Position numbers and translations under genes: made by a program | Shown here: positions 8,857 to 18,500 of the stretch, one piece after another | Numbering within the stretch: the stretch's first letter is position 1 | How the letters are laid out: each line of letters begins with the position of its first letter | NCBI GenBank assembly: GCA_963741495.1 | Contig: CAVUID010000023.1 | Location: forward strand, 31,064 to 95,063 | DNA from: Sulfurimicrobium sp963741495 | GTDB taxonomy: Bacteria; Pseudomonadota; Gammaproteobacteria; Burkholderiales; Sulfuricellaceae | Length of the DNA: 64,000 nucleotides | Direction: 5' to 3' | The notes under the pieces: model-generated | Databases searched by the model: none | What the model was told of the DNA's origin: nothing | Seen by the model: the letters and a program-made list of their open reading frames with translations, nothing else

Positions 8857-9275
8857 TTGCCGTTCTTAGCCTGGGTGGCGAAACTGATACGATTGAAGCC
8901 TGCCAGACGCGAAGCTTCCATGATATTGATTACGGACTGGTGCGTTGCCTCGGCATCAGCATTAATCACAATAACCGGGTCGGATTGCCCCCCCGCCGCA
9001 CGACGAAGTGCCTCGCTCAATGTCTCCACGCCGGGGTTGGCCAATGGCGCGCGATTGATCACGTAATGACCAGAAGCATCGACCGCCACCGTAATTTCAT
9101 TCGGCTTTTCCGCCTTTTTCTCGGCATCGGCTGTTGGCAGGTTGATTTGCAATTCGGCAATCTGGGAAAAGGTAGTGGTCACCATGAGGAATATCAGGAT
9201 CACCAGCAAAACGTCGATCATTGCTATCAGGTTGATTTCCGGATCATCCTTCAACCGGCCACGTTGGAAATTCAT
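8853..9275 (-). CDS. exbD: Biopolymer transport protein ExbD/TolR family
   Basis: 140-residue protein with a short cytoplasmic N terminus, a single transmembrane helix at about residues 17-37 containing the essential Asp (MIDVLLVILIFLMV), and a periplasmic domain. Together with the ExbB-type partner encoded 10 bases upstream it forms a proton-driven motor that energises TonB-dependent or related envelope transport. In betaproteobacteria this exbB-exbD pair commonly precedes lpxK, as here; its specific client is unknown. Stop overlaps lpxK start. Confidence 0.92.
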   Translation of the reverse strand: MNFQRGRLKDDPEINLIAMIDVLLVILIFLMVTTTFSQIAELQINLPTADAEKKAEKPNEITVAVDASGHYVINRAPLANPGVETLSEALRRAAGGQSDPVIVINADAEATHQSVINIMEASRLAGFNRISFATQAKNGK

Positions 9276-9285
9276 GCGATGCGCC

Positions 9286-9891
9286 TTATTTCCGTTCGCC
9301 GTGAACCATGTCCACCAGCTTGATCGATTGTTGCTCCATTTCCATTACCAGGGCATCCACCTTGCCACGGAAATAGCGATAAAAAATCATGCTGGGTATC
9401 GCAACAATCAGCCCCATGGCCGTGTTATACAACGCAACGGAAATGCCGTGAGCCAGTTGGGCGGGACTGCCTCCGGTCGGGGTGAGTGCGCCGAAAATCT
9501 CCACCATGCCGATCACTGTGCCGAGCAACCCAAGAAGCGGACTGATTGAAGCAATCGTACCAAGGGTCGTGAGGAAACGCTCCAGATCGTGAGTGACTGC
9601 GCGCCCCGCGTCTTCGATAGCTTCCTTCATCATCTCGCGTGAACTGCTGACGTTGCGCAAACCTGCCGCGAATATTCGCCCGAGTTGAGAATGCCGCTCC
9701 AGATTTGCAATCATCTCTTCGTTGACGCCATCCTGGTGTAGCCATTCACGCACTTTAGGAAGCAGGCTCTTGGGCGCCACCAGGCCACCATACAGCGACC
9801 AAGAGCGCTCGCCGATAATCGCCAGCGAAATCACCGACGCAATAATCAGCGGCCAGATTGGCCAACCGGCAGCTTGAATGATGGATAACAC
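9286..9891 (-). CDS. exbB: MotA/TolQ/ExbB proton channel family protein
   Basis: 201 residues with three transmembrane segments: about residues 10-30 (WPLIIASVISLAII), about 105-130 (LGTIASISPLLGLLGTVIGMV) and about 150-172. The SPLLGLLGTVIGM stretch is the family hallmark. The apparent start is a GTG at 9891. It forms the five-subunit channel with ExbD just downstream. The pair is far from any tonB in the window, so the substrate cannot be inferred. Confidence 0.92.
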   Translation of the reverse strand: MLSIIQAAGWPIWPLIIASVISLAIIGERSWSLYGGLVAPKSLLPKVREWLHQDGVNEEMIANLERHSQLGRIFAAGLRNVSSSREMMKEAIEDAGRAVTHDLERFLTTLGTIASISPLLGLLGTVIGMVEIFGALTPTGGSPAQLAHGISVALYNTAMGLIVAIPSMIFYRYFRGKVDALVMEMEQQSIKLVDMVHGERK

Positions 9892-10000
9892 GCCCGTCCC
9901 CCTGTAATTTTTAACCCCGTAACTTTAGCCTGCCACCTCATTTTCAGCAAGGGCGGCGATTTCCGCTCCATCTTTAAATCTTTACTGCAAAAACAAAAAA

Positions 10001-10023
10001 ACCTGCCCGGTGCTGCGGCAGGT
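10001..10023 (-). terminator. Rho-independent terminator after the TusA didomain gene
   Basis: A stem ACCTGCC/GGCAGGT (7 bp, 9-base loop) is followed on the minus strand by an interrupted U-rich tract (complement of AAACAAAAAA at 9991-10000). It lies about 35 bases past the stop of the minus-strand gene ending at 10,057. Confidence 0.8.
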
Positions 10024-10056
10024 AAAAGGGGGATCGTTTAATCCTGACTGATCTGG

Positions 10057-10545
10057 CTAATTTTTCCTGATATAAAAAGCGAGAACAGCAGGGTCAATTT
10101 CTTGAATTTCCAGAAGCGCATGACCGCTACTTTTCATCCATGCATCAATGTCGTCCCGCGTTGCGGGGCAACTGCTAACCAATTTCAGTATTTCGCCGCC
10201 CTGCATGCCCTGAAGCAATTTCCTCGCTTCAACAATGGGGCCTGGGCAGGCCGTACCTCTCATGTCCAGTTCGACATTAAAAACAGAAGGAGGGCGCCGG
10301 CCCTTGCGAATAAAATACTGATCTGAACCGTTTGCGTCCTTGTCTGTGCGGATGACTTCGTTATCTGTCAGTTTGATCCAGGAAAACAAATCATCTTTCG
10401 TACCGGGGCAGTCAGAAACCAGGCAGAGCACTTCGCCAGGGCCAAGCTCGTCCAGCACTTTTTTTGCACCCAGCAAAGGATGCGGGCAAGTCAGCCCGGT
10501 TAAATTCAATATGCCATTGGCGCCATTCAGAAGCGTTTGATTCAC
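10057..10545 (-). CDS. Double TusA/SirA-domain sulfur carrier-like protein
   Basis: About 160 residues with two TusA-type domains in tandem. Each has the sulfur-accepting Cys in the CPxP box: CPHP in the first half (about residue 22 from my start) and CPGP in the second half (about residue 102). Each is followed by the GEVLxLVSDCPGTxDD or GGEILKLVSSCPATRDD strand-turn, which adds a second Cys to each domain. TusA proteins carry persulfide sulfur for tRNA thiolation, molybdopterin or, in sulfur oxidisers, for the Hdr/Dsr oxidation routes. Two-domain forms are less common than single ones. Only TTG (10560) and GTG (10545) starts are available; I favour GTG. Nothing nearby fixes its partner, but qmoA and fccAB in the window point to sulfur oxidation. 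Confidence 0.8.
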   Translation of the reverse strand: MNQTLLNGANGILNLTGLTCPHPLLGAKKVLDELGPGEVLCLVSDCPGTKDDLFSWIKLTDNEVIRTDKDANGSDQYFIRKGRRPPSVFNVELDMRGTACPGPIVEARKLLQGMQGGEILKLVSSCPATRDDIDAWMKSSGHALLEIQEIDPAVLAFYIRKN

Positions 10546-10718
10546 GACACAGACCCTCAACTACATTAAATAAACAAAACTGATGATGCCATAACCTGAG
10601 TTAATTTACAAGAGATGGGGCGCAATCAGGCCATTAAAATACCCAACCGGAGGCTAGCCGATAGGCATTGATGTCATTGAATCTACGGATGGTGCGCGAT
10701 TTTCAGGCGAAGGAAAAA

Positions 10719-10739
10719 AGGCTCCCTGAATGCGAGCCT
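10719..10739 (-). terminator. Probable terminator after prmC
   Basis: A 6-bp stem AGGCTC/GAGCCT with a 9-base loop, preceded on the plus strand by AAAAAA, which gives a U tract on the minus strand. It lies 9 bases past the prmC stop. The stem is short, so efficiency is uncertain. Confidence 0.6.
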
Positions 10740-10747
10740 CTCTTTAA

Positions 10748-11605
10748 CTAGACGTTATTAGGTTTAAATCCCAGGCTCACCCGCTCATGCCCGGCCAGGT
10801 CGCGAATTGTCTCAACGTCCATAAACCCGTGCTGATGCAATAACGCGCGGCAGCCTTGCCCCTGATTGTAACCATGCTCGAATAGCAGCCAGCCGCCCGG
10901 ATTGAGATGTTGTGGTGCGGCCGCGACGATGCGGCGGATATCGTCCAGGCCGTCAGACCCGGAGGCCAGCGCCGACAAAGGTTCGAAGCGCACGTCTCCT
11001 TGCTGCAGATGCGGGTCGGCGGCTTCGACATAAGGCGGGTTGGAAACAATCAGATCAAAGACTTTATCTGCGAGAGCGCTGAACCAGTTGCTTTGCTGCA
11101 GACGCAGATTAGGCGCCTGTAGCCGTGCAGCATTTTCACGCGCCACGGACAGGGCCGCTTGAGACTGGTCGACCGCTACCAACTCAGCCAGCGGCCGATT
11201 CTTTGCCAGGCTGATGGCAATGGCGCCACTGCCAGTGCCAAGGTCCAGCACTCGACAAGGCTGATTTACAGGAATCCTTGCCAACGCAAGTTCTAAAAGG
11301 AGTTCGGTCTCCGGGCGTGGAATCAATACTGCTGGGGTGGTCAGGAACTCAAGCCCGAAAAACTCCCGCCCGCCGACGATATAGGCAATGGGTTCGCCAA
11401 CAAGGCGGCGGGTCAGCAGGGCCGAGTAAGCTTGTACGGTCGACTCAGGCAAGACATCGCGGTCATGGCCGATAAGCCAGGATCGAGGCAAACCGAGCAC
11501 ATGACAGAGCAGTATCTGGATTTCCAGCCTCGCTTCGCGCAGGTCGAGGCCAAGCGCCTGCCGCAGTTTCTGGCTGTCCCGCGCCAGAACTTCGGCAGGC
11601 GTCAC
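10748..11605 (-). CDS. prmC: Peptide chain release factor N5-glutamine methyltransferase
   Basis: Methylates the Gln of the GGQ motif in release factors RF1 and RF2. The SAM-binding motif VLDLGTGSGAIAISLA and the catalytic NPPY (SNPPYVEAADPHL), which binds the glutamine side chain, are both intact, as is the N-terminal helical domain. Length 285-286 residues is normal. The start is TTG (11608) or, more likely, GTG (11605), directly next to the prfA stop, so prfA and prmC are coupled, the usual arrangement that pairs the enzyme with its substrate. Confidence 0.95.
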   Translation of the reverse strand: MTPAEVLARDSQKLRQALGLDLREARLEIQILLCHVLGLPRSWLIGHDRDVLPESTVQAYSALLTRRLVGEPIAYIVGGREFFGLEFLTTPAVLIPRPETELLLELALARIPVNQPCRVLDLGTGSGAIAISLAKNRPLAELVAVDQSQAALSVARENAARLQAPNLRLQQSNWFSALADKVFDLIVSNPPYVEAADPHLQQGDVRFEPLSALASGSDGLDDIRRIVAAAPQHLNPGGWLLFEHGYNQGQGCRALLHQHGFMDVETIRDLAGHERVSLGFKPNNV

Positions 11606-11608
11606 CAA

Positions 11609-12691
11609 TCAGCCTTCTCCGGCAAGGTTGGCCAGCATCTCCGCCTGGTGCTCGGCCATCAGCGAGCCGGTCAGTTCATCCATGTCACCGTCCATGATCT
11701 GGTCGATCTTGTACAGGGTCAGGTTGATGCGGTGGTCGGTGATGCGCCCTTGCGGGAAGTTGTAGGTGCGGATGCGCTCGGAGCGGTCGCCACTGCCGAT
11801 CAGGGATTTACGTGTGGCGGCTTCCTTGGCGTTGCGCTCGCGCAACTGTCCGTCCATGATGCGCGCCGCCAGCACGCTCATGGCCTGGGCCCTGTTCTTG
11901 TGCTGCGAGCGGTCGTCCTGGCATTCCACCACGATGCCAGTCGGCAAATGGGTGATGCGGATCGCCGAATCGGTCTTGTTGATGTGCTGGCCGCCTGCGC
12001 CGGAAGCGCGGAAGGTGTCGACTCTGAGGTCGGCCGGGTTGAGGTTGACCTCGGCCAGTTCATCCGCTTCCGGCATGATGGCGACAGTGCAGGCGGAAGT
12101 GTGGATGCGGCCCTGGGTTTCGGTGGCCGGAACGCGCTGCACGCGATGTCCGCCAGACTCGAATTTGAGCTTGGAATAAGCGCCCTGGCCAATGATCTTG
12201 GCGATAATTTCCTTATAGCCGCCCATCTCGCCCGGACTTTCAGAAACGATATCGACCTGCCAGCGCTGACGCTCGGCGTAGCGCGTGTACATGCGGAAGA
12301 GGTCGCCGGCGAACAGCGCAGATTCGTCGCCACCGGTTCCGGCGCGGATTTCCAGGAAGACATTGCGCTCGTCGTTGGGGTCCTTGGGCAGCAGCAATTT
12401 CTGCAGATCGAGCTCGATCTGCTCCAGCCGCGCCTTGCCTTCCTCAATCTCGGCAACCGCAAATTCCTTCATTTCCGGATCAGTCAGCATGTCTTCTGCA
12501 TCGCGCATGTCCTGCTCGCACTGCTGCCAGGCACGATATTGCTCCACCACTGGCGTGATGTCCGCATGCTCACGCGTCAGCTTGCGGTAGTTGTCCATAT
12601 TGCTGGTGATGTCGGCGCTGGAAAGAAGCAAATTGAGCTCCTCCAGCCGCTCGCTCAGGGAAGCAAGCTTGGCCAGGATAGAAGGTTTCAT
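11609..12691 (-). CDS. prfA: Peptide chain release factor 1
   Basis: Recognises UAA and UAG stop codons and triggers peptidyl-tRNA hydrolysis. It has the tripeptide anticodon PAT in HRVQRVPATETQGRIHTS and the catalytic GGQ in SGAGGQHINKTDSA (about residue 230). Length of 360 residues equals that of the E. coli protein. The start is the ATG at 12691. It forms the classical hemA-prfA-prmC order, though here a 170-base gap with an inverted repeat separates it from hemA. Confidence 0.97.
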   Translation of the reverse strand: MKPSILAKLASLSERLEELNLLLSSADITSNMDNYRKLTREHADITPVVEQYRAWQQCEQDMRDAEDMLTDPEMKEFAVAEIEEGKARLEQIELDLQKLLLPKDPNDERNVFLEIRAGTGGDESALFAGDLFRMYTRYAERQRWQVDIVSESPGEMGGYKEIIAKIIGQGAYSKLKFESGGHRVQRVPATETQGRIHTSACTVAIMPEADELAEVNLNPADLRVDTFRASGAGGQHINKTDSAIRITHLPTGIVVECQDDRSQHKNRAQAMSVLAARIMDGQLRERNAKEAATRKSLIGSGDRSERIRTYNFPQGRITDHRINLTLYKIDQIMDGDMDELTGSLMAEHQAEMLANLAGEG

Positions 12692-12720
12692 GCGTTATTC
12701 AGTTTCCGGACAAAAGCAAT

Positions 12721-12815
12721 TTACCGCAAAGGGCGCGAAGGGACGCAAAAGGGTTCAGGGGCACAGACATGATGACATGCTTTTCCTTCGCGAACCTTTG
12801 CGCCCTTTGCGGTAA
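12721..12815. repeat. Intergenic inverted repeat between hemA and prfA
   Basis: Perfect 16-bp arms (TTACCGCAAAGGGCGC and its complement) lie at 12721-12736 and 12800-12815 with related GCGAAGG/CCTTCGC sequences inside. The unit resembles dispersed intergenic repeats common in betaproteobacteria. It could fold as a long hairpin in the hemA-prfA transcript. Confidence 0.7.
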
Positions 12816-12862
12816 AAATGAAAATAATTGTGCATCCGGCATACCTTGAACCCTAACCGGAC

Positions 12863-14113
12863 TTACTCGTGGTGAAAGTGGTAAAGCCTGCGCAGCATGG
12901 CTTCGAGCTGGGTGCGTTCGTCGCCGCTGGCGTGGTTCAGCGCGTGGCTGGGATTATGGAGGAATTTATTAGTGAGCGCTCGCGCCATCAATTCCATCAC
13001 TTCGCGCGGGTCTTCGCCTCGTGCCAGCATGCGCTCGGCGTGCTCCAGCTCATGACGGCGTACGCGGTCCGCATGGTCGCGCAGGGCGCGAATGGTCGGC
13101 ACCACTTCGCGGTTTTCCATCCATTCCACAAAGCTGCGCACGCGTGATTCGACGATGGCCTCGGCCTCGGCGGCTGCAACCTGACGGCTGTCCAGGCCTT
13201 CCTGCACCACCTGGGAAAGATCATCCACGCTGTAGAGAAAAACGTCGTCCATCTCCGCCACTTCTTCCTCAATATCGCGTGGCACGGCGAGATCGACCAT
13301 GAACATGGGGCGGTGCTTGCGTGCCTTGATGGCGCGTTCCACCATGCCCTTGCCCAGAATCGGCAAGGGGCTGGCGGTGGATGTGACAATGATGTCGTAA
13401 GCAGCAAGGTGATCGGGCAGGTCGTTGAGCGTGATCGCTCCGCCACCGAAACGCTGCGCCAGTGTGGCGGCGCGCTCCAGTGTGCGGTTGGCAACCAGGA
13501 TATGTTTTGGATGCTGGGCGGCAAAATGATTGGCGCACAGCTCGATCATTTCGCCTGCGCCGATGAAAAGTACTTTCTGCTCGTGGATGCTGGGGAAAAT
13601 GCGTTGTGCCAGCCGCACGGCAGCCGCCGCCATGGACACCGAATTGGCCCCAATCGCTGTCGTGCCGCGTACTTCCTTGGCGACCGAGAAAGTCCGCTGA
13701 AACAGCTTGTGCAGCAGGGTGCCCATGGTACCGGCCTGCTCGGCGGTTTTGACGGCCTGCTTGAGCTGGCCGAGAATCTGGGTTTCGCCCAGCACCATGG
13801 AATCCAGCCCGCTGGCGACGCGGAAAGCGTGTTTCACTGCGTCCTGTTTCGGCAGAGCGTAAAGATAAGGCTCAATGGCGTGAGTCTTGAGCTGGTGAAA
13901 ATCGGCCATCCACTCGATCGCCTGCTGCGGCTCAACTGTATTGCAATACACCTCGGTGCGGTTGCAGGTAGAGAGAATGGCCGCTTCCTTGACGGGGCGA
14001 TGTTCCACCAGATTCAGCAGCGCCTGTTGCAGGGTTTCGGCGTGAAACGCCACCTGCTCGCGAATGGCGAGCGGCGCGGTATGGTGATTGATTCCGAAGG
14101 CGAAAAGCTGCAT
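12863..14113 (-). CDS. hemA: Glutamyl-tRNA reductase
   Basis: First step of tetrapyrrole synthesis by the C5 route: reduces Glu-tRNA to glutamate-1-semialdehyde with NADPH. The catalytic Cys is in ILSTCNRTEVY (about residue 50). The N-terminal GINHHTAPLAIRE, the GLDSMVLGETQILGQLK segment and the NADPH-binding VLFIGAGEMIELCANHF are all present, plus a C-terminal helical dimerisation domain. Length 416 residues is typical. ATG start at 14113. Demand for haem fits the c-type cytochromes of this organism. Confidence 0.97.
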   Translation of the reverse strand: MQLFAFGINHHTAPLAIREQVAFHAETLQQALLNLVEHRPVKEAAILSTCNRTEVYCNTVEPQQAIEWMADFHQLKTHAIEPYLYALPKQDAVKHAFRVASGLDSMVLGETQILGQLKQAVKTAEQAGTMGTLLHKLFQRTFSVAKEVRGTTAIGANSVSMAAAAVRLAQRIFPSIHEQKVLFIGAGEMIELCANHFAAQHPKHILVANRTLERAATLAQRFGGGAITLNDLPDHLAAYDIIVTSTASPLPILGKGMVERAIKARKHRPMFMVDLAVPRDIEEEVAEMDDVFLYSVDDLSQVVQEGLDSRQVAAAEAEAIVESRVRSFVEWMENREVVPTIRALRDHADRVRRHELEHAERMLARGEDPREVMELMARALTNKFLHNPSHALNHASGDERTQLEAMLRRLYHFHHE

Positions 14114-14192
14114 TTGATGGAAAACTAATCTGTTAAACGGCTGAAAGTATACCGGAAATCAGGGCGACGAATGCGTATTCAATGATAGAACT

Positions 14193-15533
14193 TCAGGCAA
14201 CGAAACGCGCCACCAGCCCCTGCGCATAATTTCCGGGCGACAAGGGGATGCGCACCGTCCAGCCGCTGCCGGGTGCAGCATCCATGGCCTCGCCTTCCAG
14301 GTTTTCCATGCGTTCCAACTGCACCACCCGGTTGCCGGAAGGCAAAAGAATTTCCAGCCTGTCTCCTACCACGAAGCGGTTCCTCACGCTGATCTCGGCC
14401 ATGTTGCTGGCAGCATCGAAGCCCACGATGTCACCGACATACTGGCTCTTGGCGCTTTCCGAATAGCCGCGCATGTAGTTCTGGTGCTCGGCGGTGTGAT
14501 GGCGCTGGTAAAAGCCGTCGGTATAGCCGCGATTGGCCAGGGTTTCCAGCGAGGACATATGATTCAGGTCAAACGCCCGCCCGGCCAGCGCATCGTCGAT
14601 GGCCTGACGATAGACCTGCGCGGTGCGGGCGACATAGTAGATCGACTTGGTGCGCCCCTCGATCTTGAGCGAATCGATGCCCATCTTCGTCAGACGCTCG
14701 ATGTGCTCGACCGCGCGCAGATCCTTGGAATTCATGATGTAGGTACCGTGCTCGTCTTCCATCACCGGCATCAGCTCGCCCGGACGATTCTGCTCTTCCA
14801 GCAGGTACACCTTGTCCGCCAGCGGATGACGCGGCAGGCTGCCGCAATCGGACAAGGCGCTTTCCTGCATCTGGGCGGAAAAATCGGCGCGGATCACCCC
14901 GGCCGCATCTTCCTCGCCCTCGTGCACCTTGTAATCCCAGCGGCAGGAATTGGTGCAGGTGCCCTGGTTGGGGTCGCGATGGTTGAAATAGCCGGACAAG
15001 AGGCAGCGGCCCGAATAGGCGATGCACAGCGCGCCGTGGACAAAGACTTCCAGCTCCATGTCCGGGCACAACTGGCGAATTTCCTCGATCTCGTCGAGCG
15101 AGAGCTCGCGCGACAGGATCACCCGGGTCAGACCCATGCTTTTCCAGAATTTAACCGCCGCATAGTTCACGGTATTGGCCTGCACGGAGAGATGGATCGC
15201 CACCTCCGGCCACTTCTCGCGCACCATCATGATCAGGCCGGGATCCGCCATGATCAGGGCATCGGGATTCATGGCGATGACCGGCTCCATGTCGGCCATG
15301 TAGGTCTTGACCTTGGCGTTGTGCGGCATGAGGTTGCTGGCGACAAAAAATTTCTTGCCCAGGGCGTGAGCTTCCCTGATGCCGGTTTCCAGTTGCTCCA
15401 GCTTGAATTCGTTGTTGCGCGCGCGCAAGGAATAGCGCGGCTGGCCCGCATACACGGCATCAGCGCCGAAAGCGTAGGCGGTACGCATTTTTTCCAGCGA
15501 TCCGGCAGGCAAGAGAAGTTCGGGTTGTTTCAT
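14193..15533 (-). CDS. trhP: Peptidase U32-family tRNA hydroxylation protein (YegQ/TrhP)
   Basis: Member of the U32 family, which in E. coli (YegQ, now TrhP) forms 5-hydroxyuridine at the tRNA wobble position using prephenate. The N terminus MKQPELLLPAGSLEKMRTAYAF and the ELEVFVHGALCIAYSGRC-LLSGYFNHRDPNQGTCTNSCRW block carry the conserved cysteines that bind an iron-sulfur cluster. A C-terminal beta-barrel domain follows (about residues 355-446). Length 446 residues agrees with YegQ. The ATG at 15533 faces dnaE; the 41 bases between the two start codons must hold both promoters or parts of them. Confidence 0.9.
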   Translation of the reverse strand: MKQPELLLPAGSLEKMRTAYAFGADAVYAGQPRYSLRARNNEFKLEQLETGIREAHALGKKFFVASNLMPHNAKVKTYMADMEPVIAMNPDALIMADPGLIMMVREKWPEVAIHLSVQANTVNYAAVKFWKSMGLTRVILSRELSLDEIEEIRQLCPDMELEVFVHGALCIAYSGRCLLSGYFNHRDPNQGTCTNSCRWDYKVHEGEEDAAGVIRADFSAQMQESALSDCGSLPRHPLADKVYLLEEQNRPGELMPVMEDEHGTYIMNSKDLRAVEHIERLTKMGIDSLKIEGRTKSIYYVARTAQVYRQAIDDALAGRAFDLNHMSSLETLANRGYTDGFYQRHHTAEHQNYMRGYSESAKSQYVGDIVGFDAASNMAEISVRNRFVVGDRLEILLPSGNRVVQLERMENLEGEAMDAAPGSGWTVRIPLSPGNYAQGLVARFVA

Positions 15534-15574
15534 TGGGTGGTAAAATCGGTCAAAGGAAAAATTATACCACCCCT

Positions 15575-18500
15575 ATGAACCCGCCTTCTTTCATCCATCT
15601 CCGCCTCCACAGCGAATATTCCATTACCGATGGCATCGTGCGCCTGGACGTGGGCAAGGACCATTCCTGCCCGCCAGTAGAACGCGCCAAGGCCGACGGC
15701 ATGCCGGCCCTGGCCCTGACCGATCTGAACACCCTGTTCGGGATGGTGAAATTTTACAAGGCGGCTCGCAGCGGCGGTGTCAAGCCGCTCATCGGCTGCG
15801 ACGTATGGATCGAAAATGAGGCCAACCGGGACCAGCCGGGCCGCCTGCTGCTGCTGTGCCAGAACAGGCTGGGTTACGGCAACCTGTGCGAACTGCTGTC
15901 GCAGGCCTTCCGCGGCAACCAGTACCGTGGCCGGGCTGAAATCAGGAAGGAATGGCTGGCTTCCAGCCTTGGCGATGGCCTGATCGCCTTGTCCGGCGCG
16001 CATCTTGGCGATATCGGCCAGTCGCTGCTAAACGGCAACGAAGAGCAGGCGAGGCAACTGGCAGAAGAATGGTCAAAGTGCTTTCCGCAGCGCTTTTATC
16101 TCGAATTGCAGCGCCCCGGCTCCAATCCGGCGGAAGAATATATCCAGCAGGCGCTGGTTCTGGCCGGGGAACTCGATCTGCCGGTGGTGGCAACCCATCC
16201 GATCCAGTTCCTCGACCAGGACGATTTCCGCGCCCACGAGGCACGGGTGTGCATTGCCGAGGGCTATGTACTGGGTGACCAGCGCCGTCCCAAGCATTTT
16301 ACCGAGCAACAGTTTTTCAAAACCCAGGCCGAGATGGCGGAACTGTTCGCCGACATTCCGGAAGCACTGGAAAACACAGTCGAGATCGCCAAGCGCTGCA
16401 ACCTGACCGTGGAGCTGGGCAAGAGCAAGCTGCCGCTGTTTCCTATTCCCGAGGGCATGAGCGAAAGCGAATACCTGATCAAGCGCGCCGAGGACGGGCT
16501 GGCGGAGCGCATGCAGGAACTCTATCCGGACGAAGCCAAGCGCGCGGCGCAATACCCCACCTATTCGGACCGGCTCAAGTTTGAAACCGACACCATTCTG
16601 CAGATGGGCTTCCCCGGCTACTTCCTGATCGTGGCGGACTTCATCAACTGGGCCAAGCACAACGAGGTGCCGGTCGGCCCGGGGCGGGGTTCCGGCGCCG
16701 GTTCGCTGGTGGCCTACAGTCTCGGCATCACCGACCTCGACCCCTTGCGCTACGCCCTGCTGTTCGAGCGTTTCCTGAATCCGGAACGGGTTTCCATGCC
16801 CGACTTCGACGTGGATTTCTGCCAGGAAACCCGTTACAAGGTGATCGAGTACGTGCGGCGCCAATATGGCGCGGATGCGGTATCGCAGATCGCCACCTTC
16901 GGCACCATGGCGGCCAAGGCCGTGCTGCGCGACGTGGGGCGGGTGCTGGACATGCCCTACAACTTCTGCGACGGCCTCTCCAAACTGATCCCCGCCCAGC
17001 CGGGCAAGTTCGTCAGCCTCGACCAGGCGCTGGAAGAAGTGCCGGAACTCAAGGAGCGCTACGACAACGAGGAGGAAGTGCGCGAGCTGTTCATCCTGGC
17101 GCGCAAACTCGAAGGCATGACGCGCAACGTTGGCATGCACGCCGGCGGGGTGCTGATCGCGCCGGGCAAGCTGACCGATTTCTGCCCGCTGTATGTCGCC
17201 TCCGGCGCCGAGGCCGTGCCGGTCTCCCAGTTCGACAAGGACGACGTGGAAGCTGTCGGTCTGGTGAAATTCGACTTTCTCGGCCTGCGCAACCTGACCA
17301 TCATCGAGCTGGCGCTGAAATACCTCAAGCGGCTCGATCCGACCTTCACCGGGCCGCTCGATACCCAGCATTTCGATGATCCGGCCGCCTATGAAGTATT
17401 GAAGAAAGCCAACACCACGGCGGTGTTCCAGCTGGAATCGGACGGCATGAAGAAACTGCTGGCCAAGCTGCAGCCGGACCGCTTCGAGGACATCATCGCT
17501 GTGCTCGCGCTGTATCGCCCCGGCCCGCTCGGTTCAGGCATGGTGGACGATTTCATCCTGCGCAAGAAGGGCCTGCAGAAGATCGACTATTTCCACGAGG
17601 ATCTGAAAGCCTGCCTCACGCCCACCTACGGCGTGATCGTGTATCAGGAACAGGTGATGCAGATTTCCCAGATCATCGGCGGCTACACCCTGGGCGGCGC
17701 TGACTTGCTGCGCCGCGCGATGGGCAAGAAAAAAGCCGACGAGATGGCCAAGCACCGCGAGCTGTTCAGCACCGGCGCGGAAGAAAAGGGCTATGGCAAG
17801 GAACTGGCCATGCGCCTGTTCGACCTGATGGAGAAGTTCGCCGAATACGGTTTCAACAAGTCGCACACCGCCGCCTACGCCGTGGTGTCCTACCAGACCG
17901 CCTGGCTCAAGGCGCACCATACCGCAGCCTTCATGGCTGCCACCCTGTCCTCTGAACTGGACAACACCGACCAGCTCAAGGTGTTTTATGAAGACACTCT
18001 GGCCAACAAGATCAAGGTGCTGGGGCCGGACATCAACGTCTCCAATTATCGCTTCGAGCCGGTCTCCAGAACCGAGATTCGCTACGGCCTGGGCGCGGTC
18101 AAGGGCACGGGCGAGCAGGCAGTGCTGTCTATTGAAGCCGAGCGCAAGGCGGGCGGCCCGTTCAAGGATATCTTTGACTTCTGCCGCCGCGTGGACAAGC
18201 GCGTCGTCAACCGCCGCACCATCGAGGCGCTGGTGTGCGCCGGGGCCTTCGATGCCATTACCGACCATCGCGCCAGCCTGCTGGCTTCAGTCGGACTGGC
18301 GATGGAATCCGCCGAGCAGCATAACCGTTCGATCAATCAGGCCAGCCTGTTCGGCGAAGATACGGCCGGCGATTCCGCCGAGAATCTGGTGGAAGTTCCG
18401 CGCTGGGCCGAAGCGGAACAGCTGCAATACGAAAAGAAAAGCCTGGGCTTCTATTTCAGCGGCCATCCCTACGACAGCTACCGCAAGGAACTGTCCACCT

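Noticed and set aside
11432..12772. 446-residue plus-strand ORF over prfA
   Set aside because: prfA on the minus strand has all RF1 motifs; the plus-strand ORF has no recognisable domain and no start context.
15533..15574. Upstream start of dnaE at 15533 (TTG)
   Set aside because: Overlaps the ATG of trhP and adds 14 residues not seen in the DnaE family; ATG at 15575 fits.
16073..17371. 432-residue ORF antisense to dnaE
   Set aside because: The plus strand is a fully conserved DNA polymerase; the antisense ORF is a shadow from GC-rich third positions, with no family character.
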